From Phorcus lineatus (taxonomy: Eukaryota > Mollusca > Gastropoda > Trochida > Trochidae): a stretch of DNA of 64,000 nt. Below the pieces are notes generated by a model. It worked only from the letters and a program-made list of their open reading frames with translations, did no database searches and had not been told where the DNA came from. The DNA is taken from contig OV121095.1 of the NCBI GenBank assembly GCA_921293015.1, forward strand, positions 35,871,484 to 35,935,483. The letters are read 5' to 3'. Shown here piece after piece: positions 37,261 through 47,590 of the stretch. A program made the position numbers and the translations under genes. Position 1 is the stretch's first letter. The number at the start of each line of letters is the position of its first letter.

Positions 37261-37380
37261 TTATTTCTGGAACCGTTGGCGCCTTGGTACCAGAACCTCG
37301 ACCAGTCCGTATTCCACGGGGACCAAAATGTCATTATTGAGACTCCGTAGGAGACAGACAATTTCCTTGTCCTGGTTGTA
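37261..37380 (-). CDS. Candidate terminal exon, unidentified
   Basis: After an AG at 37382-37381 the minus strand reads YNQDKEIVCLLRSLNNDILV, then PVEYGLVEVLVPRRQRFQK and a TAA stop at 37263-37261 (39 residues). Codon use is mixed at third positions and valine-rich, unlike the AT-rich flanks, and no other AG lies close upstream of the putative acceptor. The exon would begin in phase 0, and the recognised exon at 42821-43733 ends in phase 0, so it could be an alternative last exon of that gene; that phase match has a one-in-three chance of being accidental. I do not recognise the peptide. Open frames on the opposite strand (37124-37384) weaken the case. Confidence 0.33.
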   Translation of the reverse strand, partial: YNQDKEIVCLLRSLNNDILVPVEYGLVEVLVPRRQRFQK

Positions 37381-38142
37381 CTGATGCCGCACAGGTGCAC
37401 GTTAAATCTTTAAAAAGCATATTTTAGTGCATTTTCATTGGTTTCCATGGCAACAGAACATTTAACGTTCATCAAATTTGCTCTTGTTTCACTTGGCATC
37501 AAGAAATCCATTCCTTACAATTATAGAAAATTCTATACTCCAGAGAATAATCATGTGTTTCTGGAAACAGTTTTATGATGATATTGCTTTAAGAAGTATT
37601 AATCTTAATGTTTCATCATTTTTCCTTTCCATTCGATCAATATCATGCTCCCTTAAATCATTTCTAAAACTTGTTCATCCAGAAAGAAAAACACATCAAT
37701 TCATCTTACTGATCATCATTTTCAAGTCGATTCAATGAAATGATTAAAATACATTTCTTTTGGTCCAGTGACTTGAATAAATAAATCCTTCATGTTTTGA
37801 GGGTTTTTTTTCAGTAAATACTTTTTCTTCATCTCTGGATTCAGTCAGTAAATAATAATTGATCTTAAAAAACCCCAAAGACATCCATGTACTTGAGTCC
37901 TTTAAGTTTGAGTTGTCCTGTATAGGTGAATGTTAAAAAGAAAATGAACAAACAAGAACATACTATATTGAGGCTTATTTGACTTTGCCTTTCTGCAAAC
38001 GCAATCAACCAAGAATCTCCTAAATTTTTCATTGCTCAACCGAAAATCACCAACTACACTTTTTCACATGAGCAAAAGTCCTAAACCAAGAACATCAAAG
38101 ACCTGCCAAAGGGTACATCAGACATATGATTTTATAAACACA
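37381..38142. other. AT-rich non-coding
   Basis: An 86-codon plus frame at 37478-37738 has no domain. Nothing else seen. Confidence 0.4.
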
Positions 38143-38548
38143 TCACAAACCCAAATACAGAAAACCTGCAATGATTCCCAGATTATGTACACAAATGCTT
38201 GCCCCCTTGTTCTCTTCATTCAAAAGCAAACCAACCCTTAGAGAAGCGATAATTTTCTGCCTGATGAGTTCGTCACGACAAGAAGGAGCATAGAGACCAC
38301 TGGCCAATTGGCTGCCTCCAATAGCAAACACAGAGGCATTTGCTGGTAATCTGAGAGCATAGTTCCCCCCATTGGACATCAGAGGAACTTCTGAAGGTAA
38401 TAAGTAATTTGCTACACAGAGACTCAAACGGATTAGCATAGAGAATGGAGAGTTGGATGACGTCTGCAGACGGTCAGAGCAGACGCGGACGAACGGAGAG
38501 AGTTCTTGAATCAAACATGAGGTGGGGGATGAGATGCTTGTGCGGGGT
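38143..38548 (-). CDS. Candidate coding segment, unidentified
   Basis: A minus frame of about 135 codons runs through a block clearly less AT-rich than its surroundings. It includes LQTSSNSPFSMLIRLSLCVA, then PLMSNGGNYALRLPANASVF and SQLASGLYAPSCRDELIRQK. The part from 38515 to about 38235 carries the coding-like composition; the last 30 codons are AT-rich and probably intron or UTR read through. No strong donor was found (the best is aagggttggt near 38235), and I recognise no family. It may be an exon of the minus-strand gene, a nested gene or an old retrocopy. Confidence 0.33.
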
Positions 38549-39674
38549 AATTAACTGGAATACGAAGGAACTGTAGGATTCAAGATGTAAAAAGCTTCCA
38601 AGTAAATCTAGATGTATGACTGTATGATTAGTACATGAAATATATGAATGAATGGCTAATTATGAAAGACAAGCAGCTGATCCAGTCAAGCTAAATCCCC
38701 CACAAATGACACAATGTTTTTTTGGCACAAAATATATAGCATCATTTTAAGTTTTTACCATGACTGTATTAGTATTATAGATTCCTCATACCCTTTTGCT
38801 GAATTTTATATCATTTGCAATGTTGTGAAGAGTTATAAAGAGACAAAAACGAAATGAGTCAATATAAGTTTGCCAAACTAAACAATATTTTCACTTTCAA
38901 ATTCAAATCCCAATAGACCAAAAGCATAGGCAAAGAAGATTAAACATTTAAACTTTTGTTAATGATATTATTAATATTTTTATCTTAAATATTCATATCT
39001 TAAAAGATTTTTCTTCAAATACATTAATGTATTTACGGGTTAAAATAAAGAGCAATTTATGATCTTCTCTAAGGGTTGGTTAGATTTATGAGACATGATT
39101 CACTACATTTTCTTCCAAATACAACCCTCTTCCCCCGTAACTAAAATTAAAATATTTTCAGTTAGGAGGCAGACAGGACTTTAATGAATATTCCTCAATG
39201 GTTTTCATAAAAAGGGGCCAAAGGATGAATATGAAATAGAGTGCAAATACAGCTATGTAGAAGAATCAACATAGCTAGCGACTCGCCATCTTCACAAGAA
39301 AGATGATGGTACAGATGTTGATTGTTTTGGTCCTGGTAACATCCCTGGGTTAAATTATCATGACACCAATTATCTTGCTTGACCCAATACAAATATACAC
39401 CAAAATGTCATACGCATAAATAAAGAAGTTGACTTTACGTCAAGTTTGTTCAGTTTCATTATACCAGGTTTTAAAATGCATCGCAGAAATGATCATATGG
39501 TGTGATGGAGAAAGTCCTTGTTAAAAAGAGCAAACCTCTTTCTGCGAGAAATACTAATAAGCCCAATCATCAGCATGTGATGGTTCCTATAAGAACGGCA
39601 ATTTAAGGCCTTGTATCATGATCTATACTAATTAGTTATATAGTATTACCCTGAAGGAACTGAACTTTCAAGGC
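38549..39674. other. AT-rich non-coding
   Basis: No gene recognised; a 65-codon minus frame at 39195-39392 has no domain. Confidence 0.4.
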
Positions 39675-39775
39675 AGCTCCTCTATAGGTCCTAACTTCCC
39701 CCTGTTAGGTACCCATTTGTACAGCTAGGTGGCCTGGGTGCAATGTGGATGAAGAATCATGCCCAACTACACAAC
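39675..39775 (-). mobile_element. Interspersed repeat, family D, copy 1
   Basis: The reverse complement contains catccacattgcac followed by agctgtacaaatgggtacct, the same order as at 52130-52262. This type of segment recurs in many marine invertebrate genomes; its class (SINE or LINE tail) is not clear here. Confidence 0.6.
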
Positions 39776-39867
39776 AATGTGTGTAATAAATACTTGGTAT
39801 CTCCTGATGGATATTAACCAAGGCCATTGATGTGGGAGTTAATATGCTAATCATTACACAACCATGT

Positions 39868-39945
39868 TCCATATATAGAGACAATGCTTGCTGGTTTCAT
39901 CGCAAGGCATAGTCCCAATGGTGTTGCAGGCTTTCTTCCTGCACA
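39868..39945 (+). mobile_element. SINE family A, tail fragment
   Basis: tgctggtttcatcgcaaggc then ggtgttgcaggctttcttcc matches the 3' part of copy 1 at 3385-3612. The head is missing, so this is a 5'-truncated copy. Confidence 0.65.
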
Positions 39946-41093
39946 AATACGAGCAGCCAATTTATAAGGGAAATACTCTTGAAAGCTCTGAAACCCATCA
40001 TCACCTCACCCCAATAAATATCATATAAAGTATTATTATTTATTTAAAGCTTCACATTCTTACATAAAACATCATCATGGTGGCATCAAATAATTTCTTA
40101 GCAGCTTCTCTTCCTAGTCTTAAGGATTAGTTTTCTTGAGTGTCATATTTGAATGGATACTTCGAAGGATACGGGAGATCTTTCCAGACACACCATCTTG
40201 AATTTAACTCTAAGTAAATGTTTACATAAATGTCTGAAATATTGAAAGAAAATATTTAAAAGATATACCCAAGAACTTCAAAAGCAAACATCTCAACTTT
40301 GACATTATATCCAAAATTTGCACAAGAACTTTTTCCAAGAATTTCAAAAATTTCAACTTTAAAACCAAACTGTTTCATCAATTCTTTCCCCAATACGATC
40401 ACTAATGTGTGTTCATTAGACTCAAAACATACAGTTGACACTACGAGGAATTCCTACTTGAATAAGTCTTCAGTAAAACCATTCTGCAAATTAGATGAGA
40501 AATCTCAGGTGATGTAATTTTTAAGAGTGGACCAAATGCTTGAAAATCTGTAAGAACCTGTTCAGTCTTCTCCATAATGTTATTGATTGGATTCTGAAAT
40601 GTCTAAAAACTTTTTTATGAAGTCTTTTTTTAAGATCTATGAACCCTTATAATTTCCCTGGGGTTCAGTTACGCCACATATTGCCTCTGTTTTACAGTGC
40701 TTCAGTGGACAAATTGTAAAATCAATTCTAAACAAATTGAAACTCTGAAAGTTTTAATTAAATTTGTTGTTGACACCACAAGGAAATATTTGTACCTCAA
40801 ATTGAAGAATTAATGTTATTTTTTTAATTCAATTCTTCAAATATTTCATTAAAATGTCAGATTATCTCACTACACACTGAAATAATTTGAAAATACAAAA
40901 AGTTTTTTTCCCCTTATTTACCTTTTGAAAGTATCAAATAAAATCATAAAAGTTTTATGGAGGATTTGTAACGTACACAAAACGGTTTCAAATCAGTAAA
41001 AAGGAAACCAAATTTTTTAAATAACGTTCATTTTTTACAAAATAGATAAAGACGCAAGTCTTTAAAGATCGATCATTTAGAAGTGATATGAGT
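39946..41093. other. AT-rich non-coding
   Basis: Overlapping 60-70-codon frames at 40256-40517 on both strands have no domain. Nothing else seen. Confidence 0.4.
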
Positions 41094-41188
41094 AAGGATA
41101 GCAAGATTTTCTGGATTACAACTTCTTTATCGTGAAATTCACAACATTTCACCGTGTATACTTACTCTTTTATCAGGTGGGATGTAGG
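41094..41188 (+). mobile_element. Half copy of MITE family N
   Basis: aaggatagcaagattttctg, then acaacttctttatcgtgaaa and cttttatcaggtgggatg match the left arm and centre of the element at 20658-20801. The right arm is absent. Confidence 0.7.
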
Positions 41189-42820
41189 TAATATTAAATA
41201 AAGTTTGATAAAATAGAAGCAGAGAGAGGTGAATATTGATAGTGAATTATTCCCTTTCTGCCTGCCAACTCAAACGACCCTAAAAGATTTTAACTTCATG
41301 ACCAATATATATATATGTATGTATTTATGTATTTATGTATGTATGTATATAAATCCCAAAGACAATTTTAGAGATATGACTGCAATTGTCATACCAAAAA
41401 TGAGTTAAATTTATCAGCAATATATATATATATAGGCACCATGCAATGTAGCCAAATTGATTTCCAGAGAATAAAAACATAAATCATTAATTGTTTTCAT
41501 TTCAAGGCTCCTAATGATTTTAAAACAAAAGTCATCAAGTTAATGCTCTAGAAAGAAGGAACATAATTTCACTGCTTAGCGTACAGAGACACAAAGAGGG
41601 AGAAATGTCTCTTGGCCAAGGTGACAAGATAAGTTTTTAAAATCTTGCCCGGATGTGGTGCAGAAAATAAAATTTCTTGATGTTCTCTGATTGCCAAGGT
41701 ATGGTAGGCCTATATGTGTCACCAAATTGGCAAGGTACATTTTTTTATTAACATCATTGAGAAGGTCAACTAGAGTATCAAAACGGCCAAGTTTTACTCA
41801 AAATCTGCAGTTAACTATTCACACAGCTTGTTACTACGACATGTCAAGCAGAGTTATCTCCCATGGAGAATTTTCATTTCAGTAAAATTTCTCAAGTCAT
41901 GTATAGATCAATATCTCTTATTCTTCTTCAGAAAATCAAGTAGAGAATTAATTAAAGATTTCATAACATTTCTTATCAAACCATTTCATTAAGTTCAATT
42001 TTTCATAAATTCCAACATGTATTAATAACATGTCCAAAGTAAAGAGTTCTGTGTTTTTTATTATTGATTTTAAGTACACAGCACTTCAACTGTAAAACAA
42101 AAAAAATCCTGAGTAACCTCCCTTTATTCACAAGGATCTTGCTACAGGAAAGTTGAAATTGATGTTGGGTTGCAAATTTTCTTTTGCAGAATTTCTGTCC
42201 GGTGCTTTGATGACAAACGAAAGGTCATATGATAGAATGTATGAATATACACGTACAACATATCATCTTTTACAGAGTACGTATTAATAAGAATAAACCT
42301 CTTTGACTTTGAGTAATAATGCTTCTAAAAAGATAAAGAGATAAATGATACGAATTCCAAGAACACATTTGAAAATGGTCCTTGCTACATTAACTCTTAG
42401 ACATATGTTATATGTGCACAGTTAGTTATTCTAATTTCCAACAAACACTTACCTTTGTTTCATCGATGGCCTATATCATGAAAATATACGTCCAATATAA
42501 ATATATAAATATATGCAGAGAGGTAATATGAGTTAGGAAAACTTCCATCTACACATGTGTATATCAACTATCTTGCTTTTCTAATTAATTTGTATATATA
42601 ATTCTAAGAAGAGGTTTTCTATTTAAAAAAATAGAATCCATGTCACAAAGATTGTAGAGAAATCAAGAGCTGGTTAGATTTGGATCTGTCTTTGTCATTA
42701 AGAGCAAACCCTCACCTAAATGTATTCGAACAACAAGAAAGGTTACTCATTATTACAAATACCAAAATGGTTGCCACACAAGTGAGGTAACTCTAACAAG
42801 CATCAAGGGAGTTAACCTAC
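41189..42820. other. Intron 3' of the SCHIP1-like exon
   Basis: AT-rich sequence following the splice donor at 42820 on the minus strand. It holds small TATG and TA microsatellites at about 41305-41350 and 41422-41436. The next exon of the gene, expected from vertebrate SCHIP1 to encode a KNERESIRQKL-like segment, was not found here or farther left. Confidence 0.5.
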
Positions 42821-43733
42821 CTGAGCTCTACTCTTCTCCTCCTCGGCTGCTAGCTGCAGTTGCTGCTCCAGAGTGTCCCAGTCCATCTGTGGTAGAGCTG
42901 ACTCCATATTATACACATCAAAGTCTCCGCTCTTCTCTAGGTCACTGCCTACGGAAGGAGAACTGTCTCGCTTAGATTTACCTCCCTTGCCACGATGCAC
43001 CTTATCTTCCTTCTTTCTGTGTTTCACTGAAGAACTCAGCTTTGCACTCAATCCATTTAGTCGTTCATTGTCCATCATTTCGACTTTTGTGTCTGCTGGA
43101 CTTGTCATGGCTGACTCTGTCAAACTGCTCTCGCTTCCCGCAGCCAAATTATCCTCCCCTTTGGGACTTCCTTCTTTCACAAATTCTCTCCCTTTATGAA
43201 GGTCAAAAGGCAATGCATCTGCATTAACCTTTTTCAGTTCAGCAAATTCTTGAGCAAGACTCAAAATATTTATCTTTCGGGCACGTTTACAGAAATCCTG
43301 ATCTGTTTCGCCTGGTAAACGATTCACCTCAATTTGACTGTGGTTGGGTAAAAAAGATATATTTCCTCTTTTCAGTTCCTCACGTTCGATAATGAGCACC
43401 TCACTTTCTATATCCCTCAAATGCCCTGCAATTTCCGACACATCAGAAAGCACCGATTCACACTCTGTGTCAAGCAGCTGTCTTACCGGCGACTTTTTAT
43501 CTAAAAAACTTTCCACAGGTCTCAAAGTCTCACTCTCATTTTCCTCCAAATGCTGGTTTTCTTCAGGCGTCAACAGCGTCATCGCTTGCCCACAGATGGC
43601 GCTCTCTGTCTCACTGCATTCATCGTTGTCTGAATTGGAATCGGATGTCACGTCTTCCTCAGGTAAACTGCTGTCTAGTTTCTTTTTGTTGTCATGCTTC
43701 TGTCGCAGGTGCCCCTTCCATGCTCGCTGGATC
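42821..43733 (-). CDS. IQCJ-SCHIP1: IQCJ-SCHIP1-like exon (IQ motif to MDW box)
   Basis: Internal exon of 913 bp on the minus strand: acceptor AG at 43735-43734, donor GTAGGT starting at 42820. Its first base completes a codon from the previous exon; it ends in phase 0. It opens with IQRAWKGHLRQ, an IQ calmodulin-binding motif that matches KVKIIQRAWREYLQRQ of human IQCJ as I recall it. A long acidic and serine-rich, probably disordered middle follows, with one conserved-looking helix (INILSLAQEFAELKKVNADA) and a lysine-rich basic patch. It closes with LPQMDWDTLEQQLQLAAEEE, matching human SCHIP1 PPMDWEALEKHLAGLQ. In mammals these proteins bind calmodulin, merlin/NF2 and ankyrin at axon initial segments and nodes; a cortical cytoskeleton role here is inferred. 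The C-terminal coiled coil is not in this exon. No stop or frameshift interrupts it. Confidence 0.82.
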
Positions 43734-44440
43734 CTACAATAATAACAGACACTAAGGTTATGTGTTCAATAATAGAGCTTTCCATGCCTACTGGATCATA
43801 TAATAACATGAAGATAGTTGATATATTCATTAAAAGAGCCTATCTCGCCTACTGGATCCTACAATAACAGGAAGGTAGTTGATGTAATGAATAGAAGACT
43901 CATGCCTATTGGATCCGACAATAACAGGAACGTAGTTGATGTATTCAATAAAAGAGCCTTTTATGCAATGCCTACCCAGTACTGGATCCTACAATAACAA
44001 GGAAGTAAGGTGACGTATTCATAAAAGAGCCTGCCATGCCTATAATGATTACAGAAACTCAGGGGATGTACTCAATAAAAGAGCCATGCCTACTGGATCC
44101 TATAACAGGAATTTCGGTTATGTATTCAATAAAAGAGCCTGCCATGCCTACAATGAAACAGAAACTTGGGTGATGTACTCAATAAAAGAGCCATGCCTAC
44201 TGGATCCTATTACAGGAACTTCGGTTATGTATTCAGTAAAAGAGCCTGCCATGCCTACAATGATAACAGAAACTTGGGTGATGTACTCAATGAAAGAGCC
44301 ATGCCTACTGGATCCTATAACAGGAATGTAGTTGATGTATTCAATGAAATAGCCTGCCATGCCTACAATGATAACAGGAACTTAGGTGATGTACTCAATA
44401 AGAAGAGGTTGGTTTCCCCTTGCTTTATTGATCCTACAAT
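43728..44440. repeat. Minisatellite spanning the exon's 3' splice site
   Basis: The unit, read on plus, is catgcctactggatcc, ataacaggaa, then gttgatgtattcaataaaag and agcc. It starts inside the exon (atgctcgctggatcc at 43719-43733) and continues into the upstream intron. Units recur at about 58-71 bp first (ggatc near 43793, 43854, 43913, 43984) and at about 104-112 bp later (44095, 44202, 44310), where two sub-units alternate. On the minus strand five copies keep tag-gatccag, the same junction as the true acceptor: AG at 43860-43859, 43990-43989, 44101-44100, 44208-44207 and 44316-44315. Open frames across the array are artefacts. Confidence 0.9.
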
Positions 44441-45107
44441 GTTGAAACCACCATTATGTTATGGTTTTATTAAATGAAATGATACAATTATACGAACAAG
44501 AAACGTCCTTTGGTCTAGCTAGACTCAATTTCTTCTGATTTCAAGTCATTATCATTGATTAAATTCTTTAAAAAAAATTTATGATGATTTGTTGGAGTTA
44601 TAAAACATTGACAGTTTACAGAAGAATGCTAAAGGCACATTTGATATGGACGGGAACATCAAAATGTTTAAAAATAACATTGAATAATATTTATTGATTT
44701 AATTTGGAAATATATGATTTTCAAGCTGACAATATATATAAATAATATGATAATGGTGCTGACTGAGGTCAATAAAAAAATGAGCCCAAAGTCAAGTGAG
44801 AAACCATGTGCATGTCATTTCTTTGAGTGGCATTTCAGAAGTTGCTATGATAAAGAAATAGGAAATTTATGGATTTACTGCTTCTTTATTGCAAAGAGAT
44901 GCAACATCAAGCAAGTGATCTGCATATAAGTTGCATACAAAATAGCGTTTCAATTCAATTTTATAAAAAAGCTATCCTCACGTTCTTGTTTTATTTACAA
45001 TTTATTTCTTAGCTCTGTTCATAAAAAAATTCTTCGAATCAAATTCACATTATCATTGAAGACCTTACCACCTAAATCCCTGAATGGTTCTGGTGTCACA
45101 ATCTAGA
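44441..45107. other. Intron sequence, AT-rich
   Basis: Part of the 3.8 kb intron between the two recognised exons. A 71-codon plus frame at 44714-44929 has no domain. Confidence 0.5.
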
Positions 45108-45390
45108 TAAAGTCTAATTAATTCCGAAATGAACTTTCTCATCCCAGCTCAGTGTCAGTGGAATCTGCCAAGTTAATTAAATAGTTTCCGATAGGCTTTC
45201 AAACTGTTTAAGTCTCGTTTGACGCCAAGGCTAATTAAACTTGTGGCACAGTCAAATGAATCTAACGGCATTCTGGAAATTGATTTTCATTGGCTCCCAT
45301 CTATTTTTATTAATTAATGCCAGACTGGAAGGCACCAGTTGATCCGATATCAAACACCCGCCGGCGTTAAACGGCTTTCAATTGGTCAAT
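45108..45390. promoter_or_regulatory. Cluster of TAATTA sites in intron, candidate enhancer
   Basis: Four homeodomain-type TAATTA cores lie at 45115-45123, 45173-45180, 45232-45238 and 45310-45318, spaced about 58, 59 and 78 bp. They sit in unique, less AT-rich DNA with cccgccggcgttaaacggc at the end. The density and near-even spacing in non-repetitive sequence suggest a regulatory element, possibly for the surrounding gene. No conservation data are available. Confidence 0.35.
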
Positions 45391-46667
45391 AAAATCTTTA
45401 AAAACAGGTGAAAAGAGGACAGAAAATAATGTAAGTTATCGATTAAGAATCTGAAATCCCTGTTATGTGATCTGTTGAATTTGCAACTATGCTGAGATAA
45501 AAATTGACTTTTAAATCAGCTGGCAAATACATTCTATAAAATAAGAACTTTTTTTTTTTATAAAACACACTGCATATTTGTGATTTGTGAGTTCCCGTTA
45601 CCTTGTTGTTAAGGTTTTAGCAATAAAGTTTTAAAAAAGCATAGAAAATATTAATAAAGGTAAATTAGTTGTTTTAGGACTAACATATGAGTTCATAAAT
45701 ATCATACATAAAAAAAGAAAATTTGTTACCCAAGGTAGACATTGTGGTATTCATTGCACCCTATCCCTTTTGGAAACCTCTTAACTACCGCATAAATCCA
45801 AAACCTAATAAACCCAGGCAGTTTCACTGCAAAAAAATCTTGCTTCTATTCTTTTTCTAAAATTAGTGAGCTACATTTTCACATTTACCCTACTTCTTCT
45901 AAATCTATATAATGCCGAGCAGAAGTTAAAAACTGTAATCAGAGGGCAGTAACAGAGCAAAATTGATCCTGACATGTATCATACACAAATACATATACAT
46001 AGAAAGGTCCTATTTTTGACAAGTGAAAACTGAACATGTCTGGAAATTTTTTTGACTACTGGAAGTGTGCTGTTCTTCCAGATTTAAACTGATAAATCAA
46101 TAAATAGAAATAAATAAATTTGATGGTTAACAAGAAAAAAAAATGTCAACCCTTTAAATTATACGGTAGGAAACGGCATAAACACTTGTCAATCATACAA
46201 TAATGTAAAATGAAGCTTGTTATGTTGTGAACTGTTATTTCAATGAATACAATAAATCATTGTCTTGTCTTGAGATTTGTATTCGTATTATGTTCCCTCT
46301 CATTAGGTAACCCCTATAGGTTATTCATGGATACTGGAACAGCTCATCATCAACTGTAGGGGTGCTCCAACATGTGTTTGTATACATGAGTAGTCAAACT
46401 GAGAGTAGTCATAATGGGAAGATACCTTTTCTTGCATCTATAATGTCAAGACATTTTACTTATTCCATTTAATGATAAGTCATTTGAAAAAGCGTCCCGT
46501 ATTGTCAAGTTTTCAAGCGTGCACAAGATATATTGAATAAAGCATGGATATTCTTCAAGTTGTCAATAATGTGGGTAATCCTACACTTCCAGCAAGGACA
46601 ATTGGGAGAGTTAATTAGAAAAGTTAACCTTCATTCCAAGATTGTATATCCGACATCACAAGTAAAT
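45391..46667. other. Intron sequence, AT-rich
   Basis: Nothing recognised. Confidence 0.45.
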
Positions 46668-47147
46668 TTAAAGAGCCACTCCGTGATTTCATAACATACT
46701 ATTTACTTTTGATATGAGCCTAAATGTCATATGTGGTGATATAAAATCAAAACATCTTAACTTTTCATGTCCAAAAGACATAATTATATATAACAAATAA
46801 TGATTTTCCATGAAAATCTAAAAACAGCCTTATAAATGCACAGAGGTGTAGATATCACGTCCAATAAAAATGGATACTAGTTATATAACCTAGCAAACAC
46901 TATCAACTCCTAACTGCCCTCCTGGCTGTTTTAGATAAATATCCAAAATTACGTTTGACTATTTGACGCGCGCCACTGTCCATTTTTTAATCATAATTGC
47001 GACGTTCTACCTTCATATTGTCACTGTAAAAAAACAACAAGCTTTAAAATGTGTCTTTTTGGTAACAGTCGATACTTAGCGATCAAATGACACCATTGAT
47101 TAAGTTTGGCATATATGACTCCAACAACTCACGGAGTGGCTCTTTAA
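46668..47147. mobile_element. 480-bp MITE with TTAA target duplication
   Basis: TTAA at 46668-46671 and 47144-47147 flank a perfect 15-bp inverted repeat, AGAGCCACTCCGTGA at 46672-46686 and its complement at 47129-47143. No transposase. Same target type as the element at 548-977 but different terminal sequence, so a separate family. It lies in the intron between the two recognised exons. Confidence 0.88.
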
Positions 47148-47509
47148 ACATCTCCAACTTTAGGTTCACCATCATAAAATAATTATAAACAATTCCTATA
47201 ATTTACATAACGTCTTCAAACTGTCTCTTAGTTTCGTATCTTGGTCTTAGTGCCTGGCAACTCTACTAACATATCAACATCTGACTTTGCTATGCTCCCA
47301 ATGCTAATTATTCTGCTAACTAGCTTTCAATTATAGAATAAGAAGAAAATGGAAGATATTGAATTCCCACTTGTACTTACTAATGTGCAACTGACACTGG
47401 ACAAAGTGTTTGTTACTAATTAAGACACACTCTTCAGGTTTCTTGCTGTACTGGAAACTTGCTAATGTTGGACTTATTGGTTCATGAATATGAGCTTGTT
47501 CATACTCAC

Positions 47510-47590
47510 GTGATGACTTTACTTAGATACTGTCGGTCTCGGTTTCTCCGCGTAGTGGTGTCGTCGTCTAGAAGAACTTCAAGCTTGTGA
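47510..47590 (-). CDS. IQCJ-SCHIP1: IQCJ-SCHIP1-like upstream exon
   Basis: 81-bp internal exon on the minus strand: acceptor tttatcatttccag with AG at 47592-47591, donor GTGAGT starting at 47509. After one base completing the prior codon it reads HKLEVLLDDDTTTRRNRDRQ then YLSKVI, and leaves AC, which joins the G of the next exon to give Thr before IQRAW. The joined product LSKVIT-IQRAWKGHLRQ lines up with LESKVK-IIQRAWREYLQ of human IQCJ as I recall it, and the reading frame and phase-2 junction fit exactly. The upstream exon or exons with the start codon were not found. The gene runs leftward from here. Confidence 0.78.

Noticed and set aside
1-42800. SCHIP1 coiled-coil C-terminal exons
   Set aside because: I looked on the minus strand for segments like KNERESIRQKLALGSFFDD and LKPTDLRDMTLGQLQ and found none I could support.
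42873-43742. Plus-strand frames of 61-132 codons
   Set aside because: Antisense shadows of the SCHIP1-like exon; serine-rich because the exon is acidic and serine-rich on the other strand.
44086-44477. Overlapping 70-100-codon frames with repeated CHAYN and MPTGSY
   Set aside because: They are readings of the exon-junction minisatellite, on the strand opposite the gene or out of frame.
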